From assembly GCA_007131925.1 (NCBI GenBank), contig SLPQ01000079.1, positions 1 to 32,030 of the forward strand: a DNA stretch of 32,030 nt, read 5' to 3'. Shown here one piece after another: positions 1 to 7,101 of the stretch. Within the stretch, counting starts at the first letter, position 1. Each line of letters opens with the position of its first letter. The DNA comes from Candidatus Brocadiia bacterium (GTDB lineage: Bacteria; Planctomycetota; DG-23; SLPQ01). A model generated the notes under the pieces. That model did no database searches. It saw only the letters and a program-made list of their open reading frames with translations, and had not been told where the DNA came from. The translations under genes and the position numbers were made by a program.

Positions 1-366
1 TGCGTCATCGAGGATGACTTCGCCTCGGTGGTGGAACGTATGCGCGCAGCGGACGTGGCGGCCTTTGCAACGCCGGTCTATTTCGGTGACCTCTCTGAGA
101 GCATCAAGGCCTTTCTCGACCGCCTCAGGCGCATCACGCGCCACGAGAGCGGCAAGAGAGGCCTCACCGGAAAGGCGGCAGCGGGCATATGTGTTGCGGG
201 TGGTGGCGGCGGCGGTGCCCCCCGCTGTGCGTGGGTGCTCGACGGTACGCTTGCCACCTGCGGCTTCGAGGTGGTCGACGTGGTTCCAGTTCGCCGGCAA
301 AACCTCGAAAACAAGTGCGCCGTCCTCGAGATCACAGGCAGATGGCTGGCCGGCACGTCCGGCTGA
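1..366 (+). CDS. flavodoxin-like NAD(P)H-dependent oxidoreductase, C-terminal part (5' end outside window)
   Basis: The reading frame is open from base 1 and ends at TGA 364-366, so only about 121 C-terminal residues are visible. The stretch ATPVYFGDLSESIKAFLDR is the typical flavodoxin-fold segment of the NADPH-dependent FMN reductase / iron-sulfur flavoprotein family, where the P-x-Y-F-G-x-x-S loop contacts the FMN. A glycine-rich strand (GICVAGGGGGG) follows, as in this family. Any Cys cluster of the iron-sulfur flavoproteins would lie upstream of the window, so I cannot tell a plain FMN reductase from an Fe-S flavoprotein. The gene lies 30 nt before the epimerase-like gene on the same strand and is probably co-transcribed with it. 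Its physiological substrate is unknown. Confidence 0.8.
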   Translation, partial: CVIEDDFASVVERMRAADVAAFATPVYFGDLSESIKAFLDRLRRITRHESGKRGLTGKAAAGICVAGGGGGGAPRCAWVLDGTLATCGFEVVDVVPVRRQNLENKCAVLEITGRWLAGTSG

Positions 367-396
367 GTCGTCCAGGCGCGCGAAGGGAGGAATCGG

Positions 397-1242
397 GTGA
401 AGCTCGGTATTCACGCATATGCATGGACCAGTGAGTGGTCAAACGAAACGCTGGACCTCATAGACCGTGTCAAGTCCATGGGGCTCGACTTTATCGAGAT
501 ACCACTGATGCGGCTGGACAGGTTTGACGCGGCAGCCGTGAGGGGTCGCCTGGAAGCGGCCGAGCTCGACGCGGTAACCTCGAGCGCTTTGCCGCTTGAG
601 TGCGACGTAACCAGCGACGACCCCGCCGTTCGCGCGCGCGGCAGGGAGTATCTGAAGGCCTGTGTGCGGGCTACCGCCGCCATCGGGGCACGCAGCTTCT
701 CCGGGGTCATATACTCAGCCCATGCTCGCGCTCTGTCAAGGCGGCCCGGCGGCGATGACTGGCGGCACGCGGCGGAGGCCCTCGTTGAGGCGGGCGAGCT
801 GGCCGAGGCCGAAGGGGTCATCATCGGCATCGAGCCGGTGAACCGATACGAGACCTTTCTGGTGAATACATGCTCGCAGGCGCTTCGCCTCAAGGAGATG
901 ACTGCGCTTGACTGCGTGAAGATCCACCTCGACACCTATCATATGAACATCGAGGAAAAGAGCTTCTACGATGCGACGGTTCTTGCAGGCGACGATCTTA
1001 TCCACTACCATCTGTGTGAAAATGACCGCGGTATACCGGGCACGGGGCTGGTGGACTGGGACGGTGTTTTCAGCGGGCTTGCCGACATCGGCTACACCGG
1101 TAACGCCGCGCTCGAGAGCTTCGTAGACATCACCGACAACATGAACACATGGGTCTGGCGGCAGCTGGCGGCAGACGGCGACACGCTCCTGAGCGAGGGC
1201 ATTGCATTTATCCGCTCCATGCAGGAAAAATACGGCCTCTGA
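397..1242 (+). CDS. sugar phosphate isomerase/epimerase, ketose 3-epimerase type (TIM barrel)
   Basis: This 281-residue protein belongs to the xylose-isomerase-like TIM barrel family and most resembles D-tagatose/D-psicose 3-epimerases. The four metal ligands of that group are recognisable: Glu146 in GIEPVNRYE, Asp179 in HLDTYHMNIEE, His205 in HYHLCEND and Glu240 in ALESF. Their spacing (33, 26 and 35 residues) matches that of the Pseudomonas cichorii enzyme (E152, D185, H211, E246) as I recall it. The family epimerises free keto-sugars at C3 using a divalent metal. The start is GTG 397, preceded by a strong AAGGGAGG at 383-390. There is no signal peptide, so it is cytoplasmic. The substrate (psicose, tagatose or another ketose) cannot be read from the sequence. 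The HisF-like gene follows after 58 nt. Confidence 0.85.
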   Translation: MKLGIHAYAWTSEWSNETLDLIDRVKSMGLDFIEIPLMRLDRFDAAAVRGRLEAAELDAVTSSALPLECDVTSDDPAVRARGREYLKACVRATAAIGARSFSGVIYSAHARALSRRPGGDDWRHAAEALVEAGELAEAEGVIIGIEPVNRYETFLVNTCSQALRLKEMTALDCVKIHLDTYHMNIEEKSFYDATVLAGDDLIHYHLCENDRGIPGTGLVDWDGVFSGLADIGYTGNAALESFVDITDNMNTWVWRQLAADGDTLLSEGIAFIRSMQEKYGL

Positions 1243-1248
1243 TGAAAC

Positions 1249-1264
1249 GGCGCCGCGCGGCGCC
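1249..1264. repeat. perfect 16-nt palindrome between epimerase and hisF-like gene
   Basis: GGCGCCGCGCGGCGCC is its own reverse complement and starts seven bases after the upstream stop codon. It could form a short GC-rich hairpin, but no T-run follows, so it is not an obvious intrinsic terminator. It may pause polymerase, protect mRNA ends, or be chance in GC-rich DNA. Confidence 0.5.
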
Positions 1265-1300
1265 TTCACCCGACAACCATCCGAGTGGGAGGCACGAGAC

Positions 1301-2065
1301 TTGGAACCGGTAACAGTCATACCATGCCTCGACATCAAGGAAGGTCGCGTAGTCAAGGGCGTGCACTTCGTGGACCTCGTCGACGCGGGCGACCCGGTCG
1401 AGGCTGCCAGGGCCTATGCCGAGGGCGGCGCGGACGAAATAGCCTTTCTTGACATAACCGCCACGGTCGAAAAGCGCCGCACGATGTTTGACGTCTTGCA
1501 AAGGGTGACAGCGGCCGTAGATGTGCCGGTAGCAGTCGGAGGCGGCATAAGAACGCTTGCCGACATCGAGCGGGCCCTCGACTCAGGCGCGTCTTCGGTC
1601 TCGATTTCCTCTGCAGCATGGCGCGACCGCGACATGGTCAAGGAGGCGGTCGAGCGGTTTGCCTCCGAGAGGGTAATCATCGCCATCGACGCCGATGAAA
1701 ACAATAAAATGCCCTCCGGCAGGGAGGTCTTTGTCGATGGCGGCAGAAGCGCCACCGGCGATGATGCGCGCGAATTCGCCGTTACCATGGCCCGCCTCGG
1801 AGTCGGCCGGATACTCCCGACAAGCAAGGCCGCTGACGGCGTCCGAAGAGGCTACGACCTCAAGCTCACTCGCGCTATCGCAGACGCTACCGGCCTGCCG
1901 GTGATCGCATCAGGAGGGGCCGGTGAGCTTGAGCATTTTTACGATGCGGTCGTCGAGGGGCGAGCCCGGGCGGTGCTGGCAGCGTCGGTATTCCATTTCG
2001 GCGTCTTCACGATACGCCAGGTCAAGGAGTACCTTGAAGGACGCGGCATCCCGGTCAACCTGTAG
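1301..2065 (+). CDS. hisF: HisF-like protein (imidazole glycerol phosphate synthase cyclase subunit family), divergent
   Basis: This 254-residue (beta-alpha)8 protein aligns end to end with HisF, which makes imidazole glycerol phosphate and AICAR from PRFAR plus ammonia. The start is TTG 1301, with GGGAGG at 1287-1292; an in-frame ATG at 1202 would run back into the previous gene and lacks family homology. Asp11 (CLDIKEGRVVKG), Lys19, the LDIT motif, the Asp of AIDAD (D130 in Thermotoga numbering) and the Asp equivalent to D176 are present, as is the phosphate site IASGGAG. However, gate residues R5, K99 and E167 are Thr, Ser and Arg, D98 is Ser, N103-T104 are Ser-Ser, and D174 is Ala. No hisH or other his gene is nearby. 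It may be a normal but divergent HisF or a paralogue with another role. Confidence 0.75.
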   Translation: MEPVTVIPCLDIKEGRVVKGVHFVDLVDAGDPVEAARAYAEGGADEIAFLDITATVEKRRTMFDVLQRVTAAVDVPVAVGGGIRTLADIERALDSGASSVSISSAAWRDRDMVKEAVERFASERVIIAIDADENNKMPSGREVFVDGGRSATGDDAREFAVTMARLGVGRILPTSKAADGVRRGYDLKLTRAIADATGLPVIASGGAGELEHFYDAVVEGRARAVLAASVFHFGVFTIRQVKEYLEGRGIPVNL

Positions 2066-2137
2066 CTAAGAAACGTGGCGGCCGGGATATAAAGCGCCGT
2101 CCGCCGCTTCTCCGGCCGGTCCGAGCGTGCCGGCCTG

Positions 2138-2380
2138 TCATGCGAGGAAATAATGGAAGAAATCGTCGGCGGCGTCTGCCGCGTCGTCCGGCAGGCTGTA
2201 GTGCCAGGGGGGCTTGTCTATGGGCGTGGCACGGGCGCACGGCCTCGGGTCCTTGCGGCGCGACAGGCCGTCCATGTCGTCTTTGTGCTTTCTGTGTATC
2301 TCCCTCAAAGGCGCTCCCCAGCCTTCCCTCTGACGATACGCCCACCCCGATCCGCACAATTGTCGGCGGATATCCTGCAT
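2138..2380 (-). CDS. possible small protein, unrecognised
   Basis: This is an open frame of 80 codons from ATG 2380, rich in charged and aromatic residues and ending in an acidic, Phe-rich tail (DDAADAADDFFHYFLA). Its codons favour G or C in the third position, as in the neighbouring genes, whereas overlapping plus-strand frames look unlike protein. I recognise no family. The start is uncertain. A TATAAT (minus strand, 2378-2383) overlaps the ATG, and no ribosome-binding site precedes it. TTG 2308 has GGGGAG five bases upstream and would give a 56-residue product. The gene would be divergent from the MotA-like gene at 2497 and convergent with hisF. It may equally be non-coding. Confidence 0.4.
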   Translation of the reverse strand: MQDIRRQLCGSGWAYRQREGWGAPLREIHRKHKDDMDGLSRRKDPRPCARATPIDKPPWHYSLPDDAADAADDFFHYFLA

Positions 2381-2383
2381 TAT
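2378..2383 (-). promoter_or_regulatory. possible -10 element (TATAAT) upstream of the small minus-strand ORF
   Basis: A perfect TATAAT reads on the minus strand here. No convincing -35 lies 16-18 bases upstream, so it is only a candidate. If used, transcription would start near 2371, favouring the downstream TTG start of the small ORF. Confidence 0.3.
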
Positions 2384-2496
2384 ACCACAGCGTGCAAGCA
2401 CCTCGACGCCGGCGGTGCTGGACGGGTGGTGTATACTCCTTCGAACCGGGCAGGCGCTTTCATCCGACATCGCATTGCGGGCAAGGGGAGGACAGC

Positions 2497-2964
2497 ATGC
2501 TAAGGGGCGCTTTGTTTGCCGTGGCCCTTGCTGCAGGGCTTGTAACAGCCGCGCTGGTCATGGGCGTCGACCTCGAACGGCTGATGGATCTCAAGGCCCT
2601 CTCAGCGCTGGCCGCATACGCGGGAGTGGCCGCCCTGGCAAGGCATAGGCCGGGCGTATGTCTTTACCGGATGGTGGTCCTGGCACGGCCCGAAAGGCAC
2701 ACAAGACGCGAGCGCGCCATGGCGTATTCTTTCGCATCATTTGCACGCGAGAGGCTGCTTATAGCAGGTCTGATATTCGCGCTGGCTGACGTGGCCCTTG
2801 CCGTACACCAGGCAGAGCCTGCCGCCTGCGAAGCGTCAATGGCCGGCGCCCTGCCCGCAGCCCTGTATGCGCTCTTTTTCTACGTGGTCGCCGTTCGCGT
2901 TGCAGGCACGCTGAGACAACGCCCGTCCGGGGGCTCGGCTATCCCTTTATGCCGGCGTTCCTGA
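2497..2964 (+). CDS. small four-helix membrane protein, weakly MotA/ExbB-like
   Basis: This 155-residue protein starts at ATG 2497 with a strong AAGGGGAGG just upstream (2483-2491). Four hydrophobic segments are visible at about residues 4-22, 30-47, 80-101 and 114-136. A basic loop (RMVVLARPERHTRRERAMAY) lies between helices 2 and 3. The layout resembles MotA-type proteins: a first helix, a second strand-like helix, a basic cytoplasmic loop with an aligned A-F-A-R-E motif, then the final AGLI and GALPAALYALFF helices. It is shorter than MotA, and no MotB-like partner is adjacent. I regard the similarity as suggestive only. Its last 26 bases overlap the end of the convergent gene at 2939. Confidence 0.7.
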   Translation: MLRGALFAVALAAGLVTAALVMGVDLERLMDLKALSALAAYAGVAALARHRPGVCLYRMVVLARPERHTRRERAMAYSFASFARERLLIAGLIFALADVALAVHQAEPAACEASMAGALPAALYALFFYVVAVRVAGTLRQRPSGGSAIPLCRRS

Positions 2965-3088
2965 AGCACATCGGGAGGTTGCCGCCGGAGCGATGGTACT
3001 CCACGCACTCACAGCAAATCGAATGCCTCGGACATGTGTCATTGGGGCAGGTGCATTTCTCTTTATTTTCACCCTTCTTGCATTCCAT
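2939..3088 (-). CDS. 49-residue Cys-rich protein, DUF6485-type
   Basis: The protein begins MECKKGENKEKCTCP and carries eight Cys (3, 12, 14, 19, 25, 26, 28, 41) plus His32, in the pattern C-x8-C-x-C-x4-C-x5-CC-x-C-x3-H-x8-C. This matches the small conserved DUF6485 family as I remember it (N-terminal M-x-C, then PCxRxxxCCxCxxYH and LPxC near the end). A metal site is likely; the function is unknown. ATG 3088 is preceded by AAGGAAG on the minus strand. The start lies inside the end of the PNPOx-type gene (20-nt overlap), which suggests translational coupling. A longer in-frame extension to 3160 lies inside the neighbour and lacks family residues. Confidence 0.75.
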   Translation of the reverse strand: MECKKGENKEKCTCPNDTCPRHSICCECVEYHRSGGNLPMCFRNAGIKG

Positions 3089-3578
3089 CCTGTGCTTCCT
3101 TTCCATCAGGTCTGTCCTTGCCTCCATAGCGTGTCTTGCCATGGATGCTTTCAATATCAACCCTTATAACCGCGGTCGCCGCCAGCATCCTCTCATCATA
3201 CGAGTACCCTTGCCCGCCGTAGTGGCGCATGATGACATCGAGTGCGGCACCTTTGGCGCCGACCTCCTCGACAATCGACGCCATGCCGAAACCGATCACA
3301 CTTCTGTACCTGATCGACCAGTTGCAGGAGCCCTCACGCCGGACTACCTCGTGATCGATGTCCACCTCAAAGCAGACCCGCGGATTTTCGCGGATAATCT
3401 CCATCTTGCGCCCCACGAGTGCTCCATGAAAGTACAGCGCCTTCTTGTCATATCCGAAGGCCAGCGGCACCACGTAGGGCTGCGCGCCGCTTGAGAGGCC
3501 CAGACGGCATACCAGGGCCCTCTCAAGAATGGCGTCTATCTGTGGGCGGTCGGTGATCTCGAGGTCTTTTCGTCGCAC
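3069..3578 (-). CDS. pyridoxamine 5'-phosphate oxidase-family flavin-binding protein
   Basis: This 169-residue single-domain protein has the split-barrel PNPOx fold: MRRKDLEITD, then YVVPLAFGYDKKALYFHGALVGRKMEIIRENPRVCFEVD, which is the usual P-L-x-F-G-Y and H-x-A-x-x-G-x-K flavin-binding pattern. The group includes NimA-like and heme- or flavin-binding proteins. A Cys-containing loop (REGSCNWSIRYRSVIGFG) matches that group, in which Y-R-S-V is conserved. The reaction cannot be named. The start is GTG 3578, with AGGGAG upstream; a sigma70-like promoter lies at 3627-3655. The C-terminal 15 residues (KDRPDGKEAQDGMQEG) are low-complexity and overlap the start of the Cys-rich gene, with which it should form a two-gene transcript. 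Confidence 0.85.
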   Translation of the reverse strand: MRRKDLEITDRPQIDAILERALVCRLGLSSGAQPYVVPLAFGYDKKALYFHGALVGRKMEIIRENPRVCFEVDIDHEVVRREGSCNWSIRYRSVIGFGMASIVEEVGAKGAALDVIMRHYGGQGYSYDERMLAATAVIRVDIESIHGKTRYGGKDRPDGKEAQDGMQEG

Positions 3579-3626
3579 GTGGCAGTCTCCCTCACGCGAG
3601 CCTCAGCGGCATGTGCCGGGTGCAGG

Positions 3627-3655
3627 ATTATACAGAATCGCTGATAGTTTGGCCA
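3627..3655 (-). promoter_or_regulatory. sigma70-type promoter for the PNPOx/Cys-rich pair
   Basis: On the minus strand TGGCCA (3650-3655, 4 of 6 consensus) is separated by 17 bp from a perfect TATAAT (3627-3632). The leader to GTG 3578 would be about 40-45 nt. Confidence 0.55.
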
Positions 3656-3699
3656 GTAGGCCGGTACCCCCTGGGAGTTTCGCATAGCGGCCCATTTTG

Positions 3700-3705
3700 T
3701 ATAAT
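3700..3705 (+). promoter_or_regulatory. -10 element upstream of etfB
   Basis: A perfect TATAAT lies 71 bp before the etfB start in the divergent intergenic region. The best -35 candidates 16-18 bp upstream are poor (for example TTTCGC), so only the -10 is called. Confidence 0.45.
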
Positions 3706-3776
3706 GCCCCCTTGCATTGCCTTTTCTGAGGCGAAAGCTCCGCGCGTACTTCAGGCTAAGGTGGGAGAAATCGACT

Positions 3777-4574
3777 TTGCGGATAATTGTCCTTGTAAAG
3801 CAGGTGCCCGAGACCGGCGCGGTCAAGATGGACGAAGAGACCGGCACGATGGTCCGCGCGGGTGTGGAGGCCATCGTGAACCCGCTCGACCTGTATGCGG
3901 TGGAGGCGGCCCTCGCCCTTAAAGAGACGCAGGGGGCTGAGGTTACGGCCGTTTCCATGGGTCCGCCGGCGGCGGCGAAGGCACTTCGCGAAGTGATCGC
4001 CATGGGTGTTGACGCAGGCGTGCTCGTCAGCGACTCAGCCTTTGCCGGCAGCGATACATGGGCCACCGGTTATACTCTGGCCGCCGCCGTGCGCAGGCTC
4101 AAAGGAGCAGACCTCATACTCTGCGGCGAACGCGCCACCGACGGCGATACCGGCCAGGTCGGGCCGCAGACAGCCTCCTTTCTCGACCTGCCGGTCGCGA
4201 CCTACGTCAGCTCCATCGATGCGGTGACGACTGGGCACATCCGGGTCAGCCGCCTCGTCGAGGAAGGCTACGAAGGTCTCGACATATCCCTTCCCGCACT
4301 TATCACCGTGGTAAAAGAGGTGGCCGAGCCGCGCCTGCCCACGCTCGGCGGCAAGAAACGGGCCAGGAATGCCGACATCCCCGTCTGGACGGCCGATGAC
4401 CTCGACGTCGATCCGGGGCGCATCGGCCTGGACGGCTCGCCAACGCGCGTTGTGAAGATATTTCGCCCGCAGGTAGCGCGCAAGGCCGAGATGATAAGGG
4501 CCGAAGATGAGAGTGAGGCCGCGGCCGCTGCAGGGCGCGTGGTGGAGTTTATGACCGACAGGGGGCTCCTGTGA
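3777..4574 (+). CDS. etfB: electron transfer flavoprotein subunit beta, bifurcating-type
   Basis: The protein is 265 residues and typical for EtfB: RIIVLVKQVPETGAVKMD at the N-terminus, NPLDLYAVEAALALKE, and ERATDGDTGQVGPQ at 118-131. It starts at TTG 3777 with GGGAG at 3763-3767; an upstream ATG at 3717 adds an unrelated basic extension. The D-G-D-T-x-Q-V-G-P loop and the VVKEVAEPRLPT stretch (178-189) resemble NAD-binding, bifurcating EtfB proteins rather than the AMP-binding mitochondrial type, which has a D-D-D-C-N-Q loop. EtfB would bind NAD(H) and one FAD. It pairs with EtfA, encoded next with overlapping stop and start, and probably passes electrons to or from the FAD oxidase encoded third. 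Confidence 0.93.
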   Translation: MRIIVLVKQVPETGAVKMDEETGTMVRAGVEAIVNPLDLYAVEAALALKETQGAEVTAVSMGPPAAAKALREVIAMGVDAGVLVSDSAFAGSDTWATGYTLAAAVRRLKGADLILCGERATDGDTGQVGPQTASFLDLPVATYVSSIDAVTTGHIRVSRLVEEGYEGLDISLPALITVVKEVAEPRLPTLGGKKRARNADIPVWTADDLDVDPGRIGLDGSPTRVVKIFRPQVARKAEMIRAEDESEAAAAAGRVVEFMTDRGLL

Positions 4575-5581
4575 GCGCCGAGGCCGCCGGCATCTGGATT
4601 CTCGCTGAGAGCTCATCGTCCGCTCTGACCCGGGTATCGTTTGAGCTGTTGACTCGTGGCGTCGAGCTTGCCGCAAAGCGAAGCGCACAGCTTACCGCGC
4701 TGGTGATTGGCCACGATCTCGACAAGGCCGGTCTGAACCGGCTCACCGCATGCGGCGCAGATCGCGTCATCGCCGTAGAAGCGCCCGCACTCGAGCACTT
4801 CCTCGTCGAGCCGTACGCTGCGGTGATGCTGAAGATGATCGAAAAGCACCGCCCCGAGGTCATCATAGCCGGCGCCACCTCTCTCGGTCGCACCCTTATG
4901 CCCTACGTCGCTGCAAAGGCCGACGCCGGCCTCACCGCTGACTGTACCATACTCGACATCGACAGGGATACCGGCAACCTCCTCCAGACGCGCCCCGCCA
5001 TTGGCGGCAATATCCTCGCCACGATAAAAACGCCCCGTCACCGCCCGCAGATGGCCACCGTCAGGCCTCATTCGGCGCCGCCGGCCGAGCCGCGCGAGGG
5101 GCGGACAGGCGAGATCATTCGGATTTCGCCGCCGGATGAGCTTCTCAGCAGCCGCATGCGGCGCACGGGCTTTAAGCGCGAGGAGTCCGACCACCCTCTT
5201 CAGGATGCCGAGACAGTGGTGGTGGTCGGCCGCGGCATCGGCAGAAAGGAAAATATTCCTGTTGCGGCGGAGCTTGCCGATGCGCTCGGTGCGGCCCTCG
5301 GCGCCACTCGCGACGTCGTGGACCGGGGCTGGCTCTCCTATCCCCACCAGGTGGGCCTTTCGGGAAAGACGATTACTCCGAAGCTTTACATCGGCCTGGG
5401 CGTGTCCGGCTCTATCCAGCATCTGGCGGGCATGCAGACCTCGCAAAACATAATCGCCGTCAACATCGACCCTGACGCCCAGATATTCCGCGTGGCCGAC
5501 GCGGCCATCGTCGGCGATCTTTTCGATGTCGTGCCGGCGCTGCTGGCGCGCGCGAGGGCGATGGGAGTCGCAGATGGCTGA
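4571..5581 (+). CDS. etfA: electron transfer flavoprotein subunit alpha
   Basis: This 336-residue EtfA starts at GTG 4571, overlapping the etfB stop (GTGA). Residues up to about 190 form the alpha/beta domain I (GIWILAESS, GADRVIAVEAP, GATSLGRTLMPYVAAK, TADCTILDID, RPAIGGNILATI). The C-terminal FAD domain begins near 215 with VVVVGRGIGRKEN and carries the hallmark RDVVDRGWLSYPHQVGLSG and GVSGSIQHLAGMQTSQNIIAVN, which hold the FAD. The protein begins directly with domain I, so it lacks the N-terminal ferredoxin-like 4Fe-4S extension of the Acetobacterium woodii LctC subunit. The short linker 165-190 is Pro- and Arg-rich. It should act as a soluble heterodimer with EtfB. Confidence 0.95.
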   Translation: MSAEAAGIWILAESSSSALTRVSFELLTRGVELAAKRSAQLTALVIGHDLDKAGLNRLTACGADRVIAVEAPALEHFLVEPYAAVMLKMIEKHRPEVIIAGATSLGRTLMPYVAAKADAGLTADCTILDIDRDTGNLLQTRPAIGGNILATIKTPRHRPQMATVRPHSAPPAEPREGRTGEIIRISPPDELLSSRMRRTGFKREESDHPLQDAETVVVVGRGIGRKENIPVAAELADALGAALGATRDVVDRGWLSYPHQVGLSGKTITPKLYIGLGVSGSIQHLAGMQTSQNIIAVNIDPDAQIFRVADAAIVGDLFDVVPALLARARAMGVADG

Positions 5582-7031
5582 GTGCCTCTACAACCGCGTG
5601 AGCGACCGCGTGATCGACGAGCTCAAGCAGATCGTCGGTGCGCGCTACCTTATCTGTGATGACGCCGATGCGCTTGAGGCCTTTTCACACGACGAGGTCG
5701 CCGAGAGAGAATACGCCCACATGCCTGAGGTGGTGGTACGGCCGCGAACAACCGACGAGATCGCGGCGATCATGCGCCTTGCAAACCGCGAGATGATACC
5801 AGTCACTCCGCGTGGCGCCGGCAGCGGCCTCTCCGGAGGGGCAGTGCCGCTGTGCGGCGGGATAGTAGTCCTTACCGACCGGATGAACTCGATAGTCGAT
5901 GTCGATCCGGAAAACCTCATGGTCGTCGTCGAGCCGGGCGTCGTCACGCGCGAGATAAACGAGGCGATCAAGGGTTACGGCCTCTTTTACGCGGGCTATC
6001 CGATGAGCCTCGAAACCTGCTACATCGGCGGGAACGTCGCTGAGAACGCAGGCGGCGGAAAAGCCGTAAAGTACGGCGTGACAGGACGTTATGTCACAGG
6101 CCTTGAAGTGGTCACGCCTGCCGGGGAGGTTGTGCGCCTCGGCGGAAAGCGCGTCAAGGACGTCACCGGCTACAATCTTCTGGGTCTTATGGTCGGCAGC
6201 GAGGGCACGCTGGGCATATTCACCGAGGTTACCCTCAAGCTCATGCCGCTGCCAAAGGCGGCCGTGGATCTTCTGGTCCTTTTCGAGAAGACCTCCCAGG
6301 CCATCCACGCCGTCCCGCGAATAATGACCTCCGGCGGCATCATCCCCACCGCCATCGAGTTCATGGACCGTGCGTCGATCAAGGTCGCATGCGAGTACCT
6401 GAATGAGAGCCTTCCCTGGCAGGATGCCTCCGCAATGCTCATACTCACCTTCGACGGCTCTGACGAAGAGGCCGTCGAACGAGAGTACATGACCGCCGGC
6501 GACCTGTGCGTAAATGCTGGTGCTATCGAGGTGTATGTCGCCGACAACCATACCACTTCAGAGCGCATCTGGCGCGTGCGGCGAAACATACCCGAGGCGT
6601 GGAAGCAGTACAGTGCCAACCGTACTACTGAGGATATCGTTGTGCCCATCGCGGCCATACCTGAGGTCCTCAAGGGCTTTGAGCGCCTCCAGGAGAAGTA
6701 TGGCATACCCGTGCCATGCTACGGGCACGCCGGCGACGGCAACCTCCACGCAAAGCCGGTCATGCCCCCCGAATGGTCCGTCGAAAAGTGGCGCGAGACA
6801 CTGCCCAGGCTGCTCACAGACCTATACCGCCTCACAAACCAGCTCGGCGGCACCATCTCCGGCGAGCACGGCATCGGCCATAAGCGCAAGAAATATATGC
6901 CTCTGGTATGCTCAAAGGAGCACATCGCGATTATGCGCGCCGTCAAGCGCGCCCTCGATCCGAACAACATTCTCAACCCCGGCAAGATATTCGACATGGA
7001 CGAGAGCACATCTGAGGCTGCCGATGGCTGA
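5574..7031 (+). CDS. FAD-binding oxidase, GlcD / D-lactate dehydrogenase type
   Basis: This 485-residue VAO-family flavoprotein oxidises a 2-hydroxy acid (D-lactate or glycolate in characterised relatives). ATG 5574 overlaps the etfA stop by eight bases and has GGGAG at 5563-5567. The PCMH FAD domain spans about 48-227 (PRGAGSGLSGGAVP at 79-92, VEPGVVTREINEA, YIGGNVAENAGGGKAVKYGVTG, GSEGTLGIFTEVTLKL). The C-terminal half has the catalytic region GHAGDGNLHAKP, then GEHGIGHKRKKYM and ALDPNNILNPGKIF, as in GlcD. No GlcE or GlcF genes follow. With etfB-etfA immediately upstream, the likely electron partner is EtfAB, as in the LctBCD complex; the substrate is inferred only from that parallel. Confidence 0.9.
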   Translation: MAECLYNRVSDRVIDELKQIVGARYLICDDADALEAFSHDEVAEREYAHMPEVVVRPRTTDEIAAIMRLANREMIPVTPRGAGSGLSGGAVPLCGGIVVLTDRMNSIVDVDPENLMVVVEPGVVTREINEAIKGYGLFYAGYPMSLETCYIGGNVAENAGGGKAVKYGVTGRYVTGLEVVTPAGEVVRLGGKRVKDVTGYNLLGLMVGSEGTLGIFTEVTLKLMPLPKAAVDLLVLFEKTSQAIHAVPRIMTSGGIIPTAIEFMDRASIKVACEYLNESLPWQDASAMLILTFDGSDEEAVEREYMTAGDLCVNAGAIEVYVADNHTTSERIWRVRRNIPEAWKQYSANRTTEDIVVPIAAIPEVLKGFERLQEKYGIPVPCYGHAGDGNLHAKPVMPPEWSVEKWRETLPRLLTDLYRLTNQLGGTISGEHGIGHKRKKYMPLVCSKEHIAIMRAVKRALDPNNILNPGKIFDMDESTSEAADG

Positions 7032-7101
7032 CAGCGCCTCCGGCTGGCTTTTTGTATGGGTTCGATGCTGCGCGCTTTGAGAAGCACCTTTGAAACAAAA
7101 A

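Noticed and set aside
1202-1300. In-frame ATG extension of the HisF-like protein
   Set aside because: It overlaps the epimerase gene, shows no HisF similarity, and lacks a ribosome-binding site, while TTG 1301 has GGGAGG upstream.
2153-2503. Plus-strand open frame across the region
   Set aside because: Its translation lacks protein-like composition and its third-position GC is not gene-like; the minus-strand frame fits better.
3717-3776. In-frame upstream ATG extension of EtfB by 20 residues
   Set aside because: The extension is basic and unlike EtfB, and TTG 3777 has a good ribosome-binding site and begins the conserved RIIVLVKQ strand.
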